Source: Providencia rettgeri (GTDB lineage: Bacteria; Pseudomonadota; Gammaproteobacteria; Enterobacterales; Enterobacteriaceae). From it: DNA of 64,000 bases. The stretch's first letter is position 1. Each line of letters opens with the position of its first letter. The notes below the pieces were generated by a model. It was not told the DNA's origin. It saw only the letters and a list, made by a program, of their open reading frames with translations, and searched no databases. The stretch covers positions 2,262,501-2,326,500 of the forward strand of contig UGTZ01000001.1 in assembly GCA_900455085.1 (NCBI GenBank). The letters run 5' to 3'. The position numbers were made by a program, and so were the translations under genes. Shown here piece after piece: positions 28,150-36,747 of this stretch.

Positions 28150-28291
28150 AACAATTCGATAATATTTACACTATCGTACACAAAATTGAGCTAACGCAAA
28201 CTTCTCACTTACCCATTCCAATAAACTGAATCCATATCATTTTTGCAGCTTATTGCTGTATAAGTCTGTCACTTCAGGATAGAAAAAGACC

Positions 28292-28966
28292 ATGATCAAT
28301 CTATTTGTTACCGGGACAGATACAGATGTCGGGAAGACAGTATCGACGCTTGCTATCCTGCAAGCACTAAATAGCCAAGGAATTAAAGCCGTGGGCTACA
28401 AACCTATTGCTGACCAATGCATTGATACCCCTGAAGGAATCAGAAATAAAGATGCATTGCTAATTCACAGTGTTTCTAAAGACCTTGTTTCCTACGATGA
28501 AGTTAATCCTGTGCGTATCACGGACAATTACAGCCATGAGAACAGCATTGATTTCAATAAAATAAAGCATGGTCTAGACCATTTACATCATCAATGTGAC
28601 ATGGTTGTTATCGAAGGTAATGGGGGATGGCGCTATTTGCTTGATGACAATACTTTTTATGCAGACTGGTTAAAAGGCCAGCCGGTCGGTGTTATCTTAG
28701 TCGTAGGTATTCAACATGGCTGTGTTAATCATGCACTATTAACTGCGGATGCAATCCGAGCAGATGGATTACCATTAATCGGTTGGATGGCAAACCGTAT
28801 CAACCCAGGGTTAGCGCACTATGCTCAAATAATTGATCGGTTACAACATCATATTAAGGCCCCATTAATTGGGGAAATCCCATATTTATTGCGACCGGAA
28901 GAAAGAGAGCTAGGGCATTATCTCAATACAGATAAACTGCAAGAGCTTATCGCTATTCCTAACTAA
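28292..28966 (+). CDS. bioD: Dethiobiotin synthetase (BioD2/YnfK type)
   Basis: ATP-dependent carboxylation and ring closure of diaminopelargonate to dethiobiotin. The 224-residue P-loop protein begins MINLFVTGTDTDVGKTVS with Walker A at residues 8-16, followed by VGYKPIADQC and VVIEGNGGWRYLLDD. Its place directly after mlc matches E. coli ynfK, a second BioD copy outside the bio operon. Strong terminator at 28991-29020. Confidence 0.92.
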   Translation: MINLFVTGTDTDVGKTVSTLAILQALNSQGIKAVGYKPIADQCIDTPEGIRNKDALLIHSVSKDLVSYDEVNPVRITDNYSHENSIDFNKIKHGLDHLHHQCDMVVIEGNGGWRYLLDDNTFYADWLKGQPVGVILVVGIQHGCVNHALLTADAIRADGLPLIGWMANRINPGLAHYAQIIDRLQHHIKAPLIGEIPYLLRPEERELGHYLNTDKLQELIAIPN

Positions 28967-28990
28967 TTGCGTTAATAATCCAACAAAGAA

Positions 28991-29020
28991 AAAGGGCGCT
29001 ATCATCAAATAGCGCCCTTT
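28991..29020. terminator. Bidirectional terminator between bioD and ynfD
   Basis: AAAGGGCGCTAT / ATAGCGCCCTTT stem, perfect over 12 bp with a 6-nt loop, flanked by A and T tracts on both sides; it serves bioD (+) and the convergent ynfD (-). Confidence 0.88.
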
Positions 29021-29039
29021 ATTTTACCTAAAATATAGA

Positions 29040-29273
29040 CTAATGGCGGGTATAAATGATTTTATAAGAATCATTTTGGCAGTGACCTACAACTTGACCT
29101 TTAGATGAGTCAACTTCATCATTAGGTACTGCGACCAAACTAAAATTATCAGCAGGAACGCCATTATTGATAATCTTTTGTTTGATTTCCTCAATCACAC
29201 TTTCACATGAAGCTTGCGCAAAAGCGGGCGCTAGCATCAGTACAAATAAGGGTAACAATAATTTCTTTTTCAT
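29040..29273 (-). CDS. ynfD: DUF1161 periplasmic protein YnfD
   Basis: Small exported protein of unknown function. Start at ATG 29273 (MKKKLLLPLFVLMLAPAFAQA), giving 77 residues; longer frames lack a conserved N-terminus. Clear signal peptide with cleavage near AQA-S, then the DUF1161 core CESVIEEIKQKIINNGVP and VVGHCQNDSYKIIY, with two cysteines. A Shine-Dalgarno-like AAGGAGAT precedes the start. Confidence 0.85.
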   Translation of the reverse strand: MKKKLLLPLFVLMLAPAFAQASCESVIEEIKQKIINNGVPADNFSLVAVPNDEVDSSKGQVVGHCQNDSYKIIYTRH

Positions 29274-29321
29274 CTTATCTCCTTGTTGAACAACAACTCC
29301 ATAAGGCAACCTATTATCAGG

Positions 29322-29693
29322 TTATGGATTACTAATTGGACGACCATTACTCACATCAAGGCAACGTTTGGTGCTTGGCTCCCAATAAGCATTTAGATTA
29401 AGACTTTTTTCACATTTATCTTTTGCATCAAAAGCGGCATCTACTTTATCAAACTCTTTTTCAGTACGCGTATTAACTTTATTACGCAACATACGGGTAC
29501 TATCCCATTGTTCCTTTTCTTGACGCGCTTGCTCTTTATTAAGAGAGTCATCACCTTTACCTACTGAAACACAAGTACTACCTGCAGTACATGATGTTGT
29601 CGATTGTGCGGCAGAAGACGACGTAGCCCAAAATAGAGGGAGACAAAAACATAACGCAGTTAAGCCAGTTTTCAACATTTTGTGTGAATTCAT
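29322..29693 (-). CDS. ynfB: UPF0482 (DUF1283) periplasmic protein YnfB
   Basis: Exported protein of unknown function, 123 residues. Signal peptide (MNSHKMLKTGLTALCFCLPL, cleavage near SSAAQ), a low-complexity linker with a CTAGSTCVS pair, then the conserved EKEQWDSTRMLRNKVNTRTE and DKCEKSLNLNAYWEPSTKRC. It matches E. coli YnfB through the C-terminal half. 48 bp upstream of ynfD on the same strand. Confidence 0.88.
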   Translation of the reverse strand: MNSHKMLKTGLTALCFCLPLFWATSSSAAQSTTSCTAGSTCVSVGKGDDSLNKEQARQEKEQWDSTRMLRNKVNTRTEKEFDKVDAAFDAKDKCEKSLNLNAYWEPSTKRCLDVSNGRPISNP

Positions 29694-29775
29694 GGTAATT
29701 CCTTACTAAACAGGACTGATAATCTGAGTATAGCTAAAAGTGTGCTAGTGCGTCTGTATAGAATAGTACTAAAAT

Positions 29776-30525
29776 TTAAAGTTGTTTATGTACGGTTAAA
29801 CCTGCAAACGTTTGGCAAACAGGCATTAATTCTAATGTATTTACGTTCATGTGAGCAGGTAGCGTGGCAACCCAATACACTGTTTCAGCAATATCTTCAG
29901 GGGTCAGGGCGTCTGCGCCTTGATAAGTGCTAGCTGCTTTATCGTCATCCCCTTTAAAGCGAATATTTGAAAACTCTGTGCCACCAACTAAGCCTGGTTC
30001 AATATCGGTAACTCGAATTTTTTTCCCTTGTAAATCAGCACGTAAACCAAGTGAAAATTGTTTCACAAAGGCTTTGGTTGCACCATAAACATTACCACCT
30101 TTGTAGGGCCAACTTGCCGCAGTAGAACCAATATTAATAATATGACCATGATTTTCGACTACCATGTTTTGCAACACCTCATAGGTCATATTCACTAAGC
30201 CTTTAGTATTCGTATTAATCATAACGTCCCAGTCATCAGGATTTGCATCAAAAGCAGGCTCTAGGCCCAATGCAAGACCGGCATTATTGACTAAGACATC
30301 AATGTTTTTGAGGTGAGTAGGTAAATTAGCGATTGCAGATTGAATGGCTTTTCTGTCTTGAACATCCAATGTTAATGGATAAAATTTATCCCCTAATTCT
30401 TGATGTAGGGCTTTTAAACGTTCAGTTCTACGCCCTGTACCAATAACAGTATGATTATTTTGAATAAATTTACGAGCGATTGATTCACCAAAGCCAGAAG
30501 AAGCGCCTGTTACTAATATAATCAT
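29776..30525 (-). CDS. ydfG: NADP-dependent 3-hydroxy acid dehydrogenase YdfG
   Basis: Short-chain dehydrogenase that oxidises L-allo-threonine, serine and 3-hydroxy acids and, in the RutE route, reduces malonic semialdehyde. The 249 residues carry the cofactor motif GASSGFGES (7-15), NNAGLALG, catalytic serine in NIGSTAASWPY and YGATKAFVKQ. Length and sequence match E. coli YdfG closely. Single gene; no clear terminator. Confidence 0.93.
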   Translation of the reverse strand: MIILVTGASSGFGESIARKFIQNNHTVIGTGRRTERLKALHQELGDKFYPLTLDVQDRKAIQSAIANLPTHLKNIDVLVNNAGLALGLEPAFDANPDDWDVMINTNTKGLVNMTYEVLQNMVVENHGHIINIGSTAASWPYKGGNVYGATKAFVKQFSLGLRADLQGKKIRVTDIEPGLVGGTEFSNIRFKGDDDKAASTYQGADALTPEDIAETVYWVATLPAHMNVNTLELMPVCQTFAGLTVHKQL

Positions 30526-30600
30526 GGAAACCTCAAATTTGTTATTGTTGTGTCAGCATGGCGTTATTCTAACGCCATCTAACATTAACTACAAAAATTG

Positions 30601-32229
30601 TTATAACCCTAATATTTGTTTGTCTTTTGGATAGCTCAATGTATAACTGAATGAAATTTGCTTTTCTTCATTAGGCTCTAAAGTAATATCCTAGGCTATT
30701 TCACCTGTACTTTTATTGGTAACTGCGTTTTTATCCTCTATTTCAGACACTTTTATCTCACTATCCTCACTTAGCGGAATTTGGTCATAAACCGTTAATT
30801 CAACTGGTTTCGCATGCATATTTTTTACTTTGATCAAGTAACTTTCTGTTTGTTGGATTGTTGATCCCATAAAACTCGGTTTTTTCTTTATTTTTTCATT
30901 TGGTTCACGGGAAACTTGAATACTCTTGTCAACACCAAAAGGAACTCGTAATGTATCAACCAATTGATTTGCATTAATCATAACGTTGCCGATATATGTA
31001 TTACCATAATAAATATTAGCATTTCCATTCAATAGGTTAAGTGATTGCCAATTGTCGATATCTGCTTGTAAGAACACCTCTTCAATCAGTTTTGGCGTGG
31101 TGGTATATTTGTATTTTACACCGAGATTTTGTTGTTTGATGGTGACAGTATTCGGCTTGTTCGCGCTTTTTAGTGAATAAGGCAGGGCGATTTGATAATT
31201 TAAATTGATACCATTATTAGACGTTGTAACAAAGTCTGATATACCTGAATTGATTGTTTTTTTCTTCTCACTAACACCATTTTCTTCATACATTTCCACA
31301 GGGGCTGCAGGCATCCTCATTCGAACCTGACGCGCTATTTGAGCATTATCATCATAAACGGATAAGCGCCAAGGCTGTAAAACAGAAGGCGTGATATTTT
31401 TTGATGGGTTAACCGTCGATAAGGTCAAATTGACTTTTTCCCAATCAATGCCTGTATTTTGAATTAAATTGGCTTTATACGTGAGGGTGATTGGCGACCC
31501 AACGTCCTGACTACGAATGTCATAACTCGGTGACCACGCGGCATCAGGCGTTAAATAGGACAATTGTAGCTGTGCAATGGTTGGTTTAGCCGCATCGACC
31601 AACATGACAATCTGAGTTTGCTGGCCAACAGACGAGGGCATTTTTTCATCGATCTGCGTTTGCAATATCGAAAGTTTTTCTTCTAACTTATCAATCTCTA
31701 ATTGGTATTTTTGTTGTTCATGCAATATTGAAGTCATTTGTTGACGGATAAAGTCTAACTTTTGAGAGGACTGTTCTAATGATTGCACGTTATTTTCCCC
31801 AAAAAAGCGCTGATCTTTCAATAAGCTTAATTGTTCTTCACCGACTTTGATTGCAATGTTTAAGTTTTCAACTTGCTGAACTAAGTCCTTTTGTTGTTCT
31901 TGTAATTCAACAATATTGGCGGGGTATGTAGGTGTAACTGCCACATTTTGTACATTTACAGAACGAATAGTCACATCACTATTATCAAAATCAATTGAGA
32001 GTGTTTGAGCGTCAATATTGCTTGCTATATTCGTAAGAACAACCTCAGTATGACCCTTATTAAGTGACAGCGTCACACTGTTGTCCAAGGTAGCACCGCG
32101 TAAAAACACGGTTGCATGATTTAGTTTAACATCTTGATTTAGTTTAGTTTCAGCGTCAGCACGTACGTGTTGAGAAGCCAAAAGTGTTGCGAATAATAAG
32201 CCGCTGGCCAACCGAGTAGGAACCGTCAT
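30601..32229 (-). pseudogene. MuiA-like DUF4139 exported protein with an in-frame amber codon
   Basis: Exported protein of the mucoidy-inhibitor A family (DUF4140 then DUF4139); function unclear. Start at ATG 32229 (MTVPTRLASGLLFATLLAS) behind GGAG. Signal peptide to about residue 24, DUF4140 beta domain, a coiled coil (about residues 95-195) and a C-terminal beta-rich DUF4139 domain. After KSTGEIA there is a TAG at 30691-30693, where the family normally has tryptophan (TGG). The same frame continues DITLEPNEEKQISFSYTL to a natural TAA at 30601. The stop removes the last 30 or so residues. A single G-to-A change explains it; it could be real, an error, or an amber-suppressed strain. Confidence 0.8.
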
Positions 32230-32344
32230 TTTTAACTCCAATCACAAGTACCGCTAAGTAAGATAATGACTAAAACTAGCTTATTTGACTTTTATTAGAT
32301 AACAGATAAAACCTAAAAACTGACAAAAGTACAAGGACAGAAGG

Positions 32345-32374
32345 GATAAAACACCCATCAGCAGGTGTTTTATC
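32345..32374 (-). terminator. Terminator after roxA
   Basis: GATAAAACACC / GGTGTTTTATC, perfect 11-bp arms with an 8-nt loop, ending 18 bp beyond the roxA stop. Confidence 0.75.
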
Positions 32375-32392
32375 TTGTTGGGCAGGGGCGAC

Positions 32393-33514
32393 TTATTCTT
32401 CGAAATACCAATATCCTTGATTGATAAATTCGGTTAATTGCGTAACAAAATCTGGGTTATTCAGTGCCTTACCAAGTTCATTGCTGTCGGCTTCCGTAAA
32501 CTGGCACAATGCATCCGCACCTTTTGTTTCTGTGGTAATCCAGCTTTCAGAATTCACGAAAAAATGCTCATTGATACGCATCACACGCAAACCGCTCAGT
32601 CGGATCAGTTTTTGACCATCATTTAATGCACTTAGCACTTCTTCCGGTTGATATGGCGGTTCCGCAGGCGCAATATCCAGCTCATGACGTAGGGTCGTTG
32701 CAAAACGGCCTAACCACTGTTCAAAATCACCCGGTTTATTGATCATTTCAATCATCATGGCTCGTAGACGTTCAACCTCATGAGGTTTCATGGTGCCTGT
32801 GTTTTCAGTCACCGTGAGGTCAGGATCGCTATAGTTTATGCCACCTAAATCCTGTTCCAGCGCATAGTCTGCAAAACTGCTCAGCAGATCACGTCCTGTT
32901 GGCCCGCGAAAGCCGACAGAATAGTTCATGGTATCTTCGAAAGTGAAACCATCATGAGGGAATCCCGGCGGAATATACAGAATATCTCCAGGCGCCATTT
33001 CTACGTCAATAATCGGTTCAAATGGGTCGACATGTAATAATGCCGGATGTGAGCAGAATTGACGCATCGGTAGGGCATCGCCCACACGCCAGCGGCGGCG
33101 TCCCATACCTTGGATGATGAAAACATCATAGTTATCAATATGTGGTCCAACACCACCTTCAGGCACCGAATAGGAGATCATCAAATCATCAAGACGCCAC
33201 TCAGGCAGTACACGAAACGGTTTCACCAGTTCGGCCGCTCGCATATGCCAATGGTTGACCGCTTGCACCAGTAGTGACCATCCTTTTTCACCTAGTTCGC
33301 TGAAATCTTCAAACGGGCCGTGACTCGCTTCCCATTTGTTATCAATAAAGCTGACTAGGCGACTGTCAACTTCCGGCTCCATGGCTAAGCCCGCCAGTTC
33401 ATCCGGTGTGATAGGGTCGACAAAATCAGGAAATGCATTTTTCAATACAACGGGTTTTTTCTGCCAGTATTTTTCTAAAAATTCAGGCCAGTTAAGATTC
33501 AGTTTGTAAGCCAT
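32393..33514 (-). CDS. roxA: Ribosomal oxygenase RoxA (L16 arginine hydroxylase)
   Basis: Fe(II)/2-oxoglutarate JmjC enzyme (YcfD) that hydroxylates an arginine of ribosomal protein L16. Start at ATG 33514 (MAYKLNLNWPEFLEKYWQKK), giving 373 residues as in E. coli; an open extension upstream is not conserved. Metal triad H125-D127 in VGPHIDNYDVF and H187 in PPGFPHDGF; dimerisation and C-terminal winged-helix regions follow. In E. coli ycfD is elsewhere, so its position next to dif is lineage-specific. Confidence 0.95.
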   Translation of the reverse strand: MAYKLNLNWPEFLEKYWQKKPVVLKNAFPDFVDPITPDELAGLAMEPEVDSRLVSFIDNKWEASHGPFEDFSELGEKGWSLLVQAVNHWHMRAAELVKPFRVLPEWRLDDLMISYSVPEGGVGPHIDNYDVFIIQGMGRRRWRVGDALPMRQFCSHPALLHVDPFEPIIDVEMAPGDILYIPPGFPHDGFTFEDTMNYSVGFRGPTGRDLLSSFADYALEQDLGGINYSDPDLTVTENTGTMKPHEVERLRAMMIEMINKPGDFEQWLGRFATTLRHELDIAPAEPPYQPEEVLSALNDGQKLIRLSGLRVMRINEHFFVNSESWITTETKGADALCQFTEADSNELGKALNNPDFVTQLTEFINQGYWYFEE

Positions 33515-33981
33515 GTGACCACATCTATATGAGTAAATTAGCGGGTAATTATAGAAGTAATACACCGTCATATTCTTGTTTGGCGTCAAACGTCGGTCAA
33601 TAACTTTTGTGGGAATACCCGTAACATATTGCCAAAATTCATTTCTCACAATTATCATAATATGAATTAGGTTAGTTAGCATGGGAACTAACAGATATCA
33701 GAGCAATTGCAGAACCCATAGAAGTTATTGCAAAACGGAAGATTTATGAAGTCAAATTGGGTTTAAAACCAAAAAAGAACCAACACGATTAACCAGCCAA
33801 AACGCTGGATTTCTTCATTTCACACTTAGATTCGCATAATGCATATTATGTTAAATAGAATTTCAGGGCAAAAATAGGCCTTGCTCGTTCAGTCATTGTT
33901 AACACCCTATTGACTTAGATTGGTATTCAGCTTATTTATATGCGCTTAATAATAACCTGCCTATGCTTCGGATATGCCGTA
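33515..33981. other. 467-bp intergenic region holding dif and a 38-codon relic
   Basis: Contains no complete gene. 33676-33792 (+) is an open stretch of 38 codons without a start codon, ending RKIYEVKLGLKPKKNQHD and TAA. Its coding-like composition suggests the 3' relic of a lost gene, but I do not recognise it. It is followed by AACCAGCCAAAACGCTGG, a weak imperfect hairpin, and then dif at 33829-33856. The rest is AT-rich, with no clear promoter for the VF530 gene. Confidence 0.5.
33829..33856 (+). other. dif: dif chromosome-dimer resolution site
   Basis: 28-bp XerCD site: XerC arm GATTCGCATAA (two differences from the E. coli GGTGCGCATAA), central TGCATA (E. coli TGTATA) and XerD arm TTATGTTAAAT (identical). 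Its presence in the same window as tus and Ter sites fixes this as the chromosome terminus. Confidence 0.93.
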
Positions 33982-34260
33982 ATGAGTGAATATAAATCGA
34001 AAGACCCTTTACATGGAGTTACACTAGAAATGCAAGTTAATGCATTGGTTGATAGATACGGTTGGAGCCAACTTGGACGCATTATAAAAATAAACTGCTT
34101 TAACAAAGATCCAAGTATTAAATCTAGCTTAAAGTTTCTTCGTCGCACGCCATGGGCAAGAACTGAAGTTGAGTTACTCTATTTGGATATGATAGAAAAC
34201 AATTCGATTGATAATACGGGAGCATATCCTAATGACCCATGGTGTAATTCACGACGTTAA
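33982..34260 (+). CDS. VF530-family (DUF2132) DNA-binding protein
   Basis: Small DNA-binding protein family whose structure was solved from Vibrio fischeri VF530; cellular role unknown. Start at ATG 33982 (MSEYKSKDPLHGVTLEMQV), 92 residues, chosen by homology; it lacks a clear ribosome-binding site. Conserved core YGWSQLGRIIKINCFNKDPS and KSSLKFLRRTPWARTEVE. The tail after YLDMIEN is variable. First gene beyond dif. Confidence 0.85.
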   Translation: MSEYKSKDPLHGVTLEMQVNALVDRYGWSQLGRIIKINCFNKDPSIKSSLKFLRRTPWARTEVELLYLDMIENNSIDNTGAYPNDPWCNSRR

Positions 34261-34347
34261 AAGCCAAGATAATATTAACGCCTCACTAATGACCACAATC
34301 ATACATAACAAATATCTACTTAAGCCTTAAATCTACCTTAATGATGT

Positions 34348-34452
34348 TTAAGGTTTAGGCATTACGGCCGCCCCGCTGGTTAATACCCCTTTCACAAAAT
34401 CGGGTTGAAATTTCATGGTTAAAAACTTACGTAACCCAATTTTGGCGATCGG
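34348..34452 (-). pseudogene. Short gene relic (34 codons), unrecognised
   Basis: An open stretch without a start codon whose product ends KFQPDFVKGVLTSGAAVMPK plus P and TAA at 34348; the composition looks protein-like. It lies downstream of yjjJ on the same strand, separated from a different-frame start (MKRLIAYVTD) by a frame change. Probably the 3' end of a decayed gene. I do not recognise the family. Confidence 0.3.
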
Positions 34453-34514
34453 TTACATAAGCAATTAACCTTTTCATGAATAATGAAAAATACTGACATC
34501 TATACCAATGAGCC

Positions 34515-35819
34515 TCACTCCAAACGGGATATGCGTGACCTCGCCTCATCAAGATGATTACGCAACGCAGTAAGACATTGGCCAAAATTATTTGATAACC
34601 GATCACAATTATTTACCAAGGTGAAAAACTCTTCCGCTAGTGCTAACGCCTCTCGCCAAATATCCCCACTGATCCCATCAAGTAGAGTTGCCACTCGAAG
34701 TGAGTTTACGATTTCACCGCCCGATTTAGGAGCAAACCCCATAGGCAAAATATCGTAGGCTGGCGCAAGCTGATATGGACGACCATGGCTACTAATAAAT
34801 GATAAATTACCATGGTGCATATCCGTATTTCCTATCAACATGCCAAATGCCCAAAGTCGCGCAGTACTAATGGCGGCATCGGCATCTACATACCCTTGTT
34901 TGACAAGGTCATTCACCAATACAGGCCAAGGTTTCATCGCTTTGCCAACAAACTCAGCTTCTAGAGCTTGTAAAGAGAAAAGGCCTATGCGACCCAGTGA
35001 ACCTACTCGGTCAAACCGAGGAACTTCAAGAAAGCGCTGCCCACCAAAATCAAAAACATTTGTTTCTACACCAAGCACTTTTAACGCAAGATGTTCAGCT
35101 TGCAATAAATCGCGCCACCGTTCGCTGATTACGTTATCGTCCAGCGCCGTAAATTTTACGAGTACATGACCACGATCGGTATAAGTACAAAATTTTGGTT
35201 GTTCTCCACCGGCTGATGAGCCTGGAGCTTCTCCAGAACTGACAGCCAATGCTAGCGTGGGATAGGTTACAGCTCGATCAACAGGTGTCGGTGAAGGCAT
35301 ATTCAAAAATTGCTTTTTTGCCTGCTCCCCAATTAATAAGTTTCCTACTGCATCATGACCATGGGTAATTAAAGCCCTTATTATATCGCTATCTGACCAG
35401 TGTTCTGGATTAGCCGGTAGACCAAGTTCTGCTGAATAAGTTGATGCATACGCCCGACCAAGATACCCCTGTGGACGCATATCAAACAACCACCATGGCA
35501 GGCCATCACTATAAAGGCAGACATTATCTTCCTGCTCCATGACAAATCCTCCGGGGTAAACTGGGATCAGTTTCCCTAGTGGCCTTAAGGTTCCCTCTTC
35601 ACTGATACGATAAATAGGTGCCGTATCAAACCCGCGAAAAGTATCACGCAAAGCATATTGAATAGATGGACCCGAACCAATTCGAACAATGTCTTCACCA
35701 AGTGATGTTAACGCTCGAGAAATGGTTGGCTGACTAATGTTCATTATATCAGCGAGTTGCCTTGCGGTTGCTGGCTCTCGGCGTAATAATTGACGGATCA
35801 TTTCAAGTCTATTTGTCAT
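34515..35819 (-). CDS. yjjJ: HipA-family kinase YjjJ with N-terminal HTH
   Basis: HipA-like serine/threonine kinase fused to its own winged HTH, known in E. coli as a HipA-type toxin acting without HipB. The 434-residue protein has the N-terminal HTH (residues about 1-55; TARQLADIMNISQPTISRAL), the HipA N-terminal region, a substrate/ATP loop GGEQPKFC with VKFTA, and the catalytic site GNTDMHHGNLSFI followed by APAYDILPM. No antitoxin gene is adjacent. Four 12-bp repeats start 16 bp upstream of the ATG and are a likely self-recognised operator. The surrounding genes look like accessory DNA near dif. Confidence 0.85.
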   Translation of the reverse strand: MTNRLEMIRQLLRREPATARQLADIMNISQPTISRALTSLGEDIVRIGSGPSIQYALRDTFRGFDTAPIYRISEEGTLRPLGKLIPVYPGGFVMEQEDNVCLYSDGLPWWLFDMRPQGYLGRAYASTYSAELGLPANPEHWSDSDIIRALITHGHDAVGNLLIGEQAKKQFLNMPSPTPVDRAVTYPTLALAVSSGEAPGSSAGGEQPKFCTYTDRGHVLVKFTALDDNVISERWRDLLQAEHLALKVLGVETNVFDFGGQRFLEVPRFDRVGSLGRIGLFSLQALEAEFVGKAMKPWPVLVNDLVKQGYVDADAAISTARLWAFGMLIGNTDMHHGNLSFISSHGRPYQLAPAYDILPMGFAPKSGGEIVNSLRVATLLDGISGDIWREALALAEEFFTLVNNCDRLSNNFGQCLTALRNHLDEARSRISRLE

Positions 35820-35834
35820 GATTTAATCACTCGG

Positions 35835-35882
35835 TGAATAGATTCGTGAATAGATAAATGAATACCTATATGAATAGATAAT
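35835..35882. repeat. Four 12-bp direct repeats upstream of yjjJ
   Basis: TGAATAGAT recurs at exactly 12-bp steps (starts 35835, 35847, 35859, 35871; the third copy reads TGAATACCT). The array lies 16 bp before the yjjJ start codon, where operators or the -10 region would be. The spacing is close to one helical turn, so all copies face one side of the DNA. Confidence 0.8.
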
Positions 35883-36032
35883 CTATCAGCCATCGCTACT
35901 TTTGTCACGAGGAAGTTAAACAACCATCGATGAATACTGAAAGCCGTTGTATTAACTCATAGCATTCATGGATTAGGCTCACCTATATAATTTGTTATGG
36001 TGATATACAGATAAATCGGTAAGGATAATAAA

Positions 36033-36191
36033 ATGAAACTTTATACTCGTGGTCGCATTATCATTGGGTTACTTGCATCACTATGTTTACTTAGCCTTAT
36101 CGTATTTTTTACTAGTCATCTTGATAATTTTGATTTCTATAACGCGACTGAAGAAGAAACAACAGAATCATTACGGGATGGTTTCCCATGA
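36033..36191 (+). CDS. Small single-span membrane protein (52 aa), unrecognised
   Basis: ATG 36033 follows TAAGGATAATAAA, a good ribosome-binding site. The product MKLYTRGRIIIGLLASLCLL continues with a hydrophobic segment (residues 8-27) and an acidic tail (TEEETTESLRDGFP). It looks like a genuine small membrane protein with positive-inside topology. No family was recognised. Confidence 0.55.
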   Translation: MKLYTRGRIIIGLLASLCLLSLIVFFTSHLDNFDFYNATEEETTESLRDGFP

Positions 36192-36253
36192 TAATTGGAT
36201 TTTGCGACAGCAAAACGACTAAATAACAAGAATAATAACGCAATCTTTTTCAT
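36137..36253 (-). CDS. Possible small exported peptide (38 aa)
   Basis: ATG 36253 gives MKKIALLFLLFSRFAVAKSN, a credible signal peptide, then 18 further residues to TAG at 36137. It overlaps the 3' end of the 52-residue gene on the other strand and lacks a good Shine-Dalgarno. It may be the 5' remnant of a lost secreted protein. Weak call. Confidence 0.22.
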   Translation of the reverse strand: MKKIALLFLLFSRFAVAKSNYHGKPSRNDSVVSSSVAL

Positions 36254-36326
36254 CTTAGAGGTCTTTTAATGATTTGAATTACGTAAAACTTAACGCAAAT
36301 CGCTAGCGGAACACTCTGATTAAAAA

Positions 36327-36591
36327 TTAACGATACCCTCTTTTGTGATTTTGGGAGGACCAACTGTATGTTGTATCACTGGGTACTAATTTATCTTTTT
36401 TCTTTTCTGCTCGTCGTTTTTTAGCTTGTTTTTCGAACTTCTTGAGATATTTCGGTAATAATTTGTTTTCTTACCTTGCTCTGCTCAGAATTGGTTAATT
36501 CACGGCCTAGTTTCTTCCTTTCTTGCGCGAGTCTCGTGCGCACTTGGATTTTTTGAGTTTCGGTCATTTCTTGAATCGTTAGCATCTTCAT
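36327..36591 (-). pseudogene. yjbD: DUF3811 (YjbD-like) small protein, frameshifted in this sequence
   Basis: Homolog of E. coli YjbD, function unknown. First frame from ATG 36591: MKMLTIQEMTETQKIQVRTR, then LGRELTNSEQSKVRKQ, the family's conserved start. It ends early at VRKTS. Removing one base within about 36437-36447 switches to FEKQAKKRRAEKKKDK and the family's C-terminal motif YSWSSQNHKRGYR, giving about 87 residues. A charged, mostly helical protein. Sequencing error or recent decay. Confidence 0.75.
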
Positions 36592-36747
36592 AGTATTACC
36601 CCTTACTCATATTAAAATACCTAACGACAATATATCATTATTACGCAATAAAATACTAATCCTCGTTTTAAACCTAACATTAATGCCAAGCAATAGGATT
36701 AAGAGTATAGTAAACCCATTGCAACTTTAAAGAATCTCGCTGTTATT

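Noticed and set aside
33515..33682. Longer roxA start at 33682
   Set aside because: The 56 extra residues are not conserved and ATG 33514 gives exactly the family length and metal-ligand numbering.
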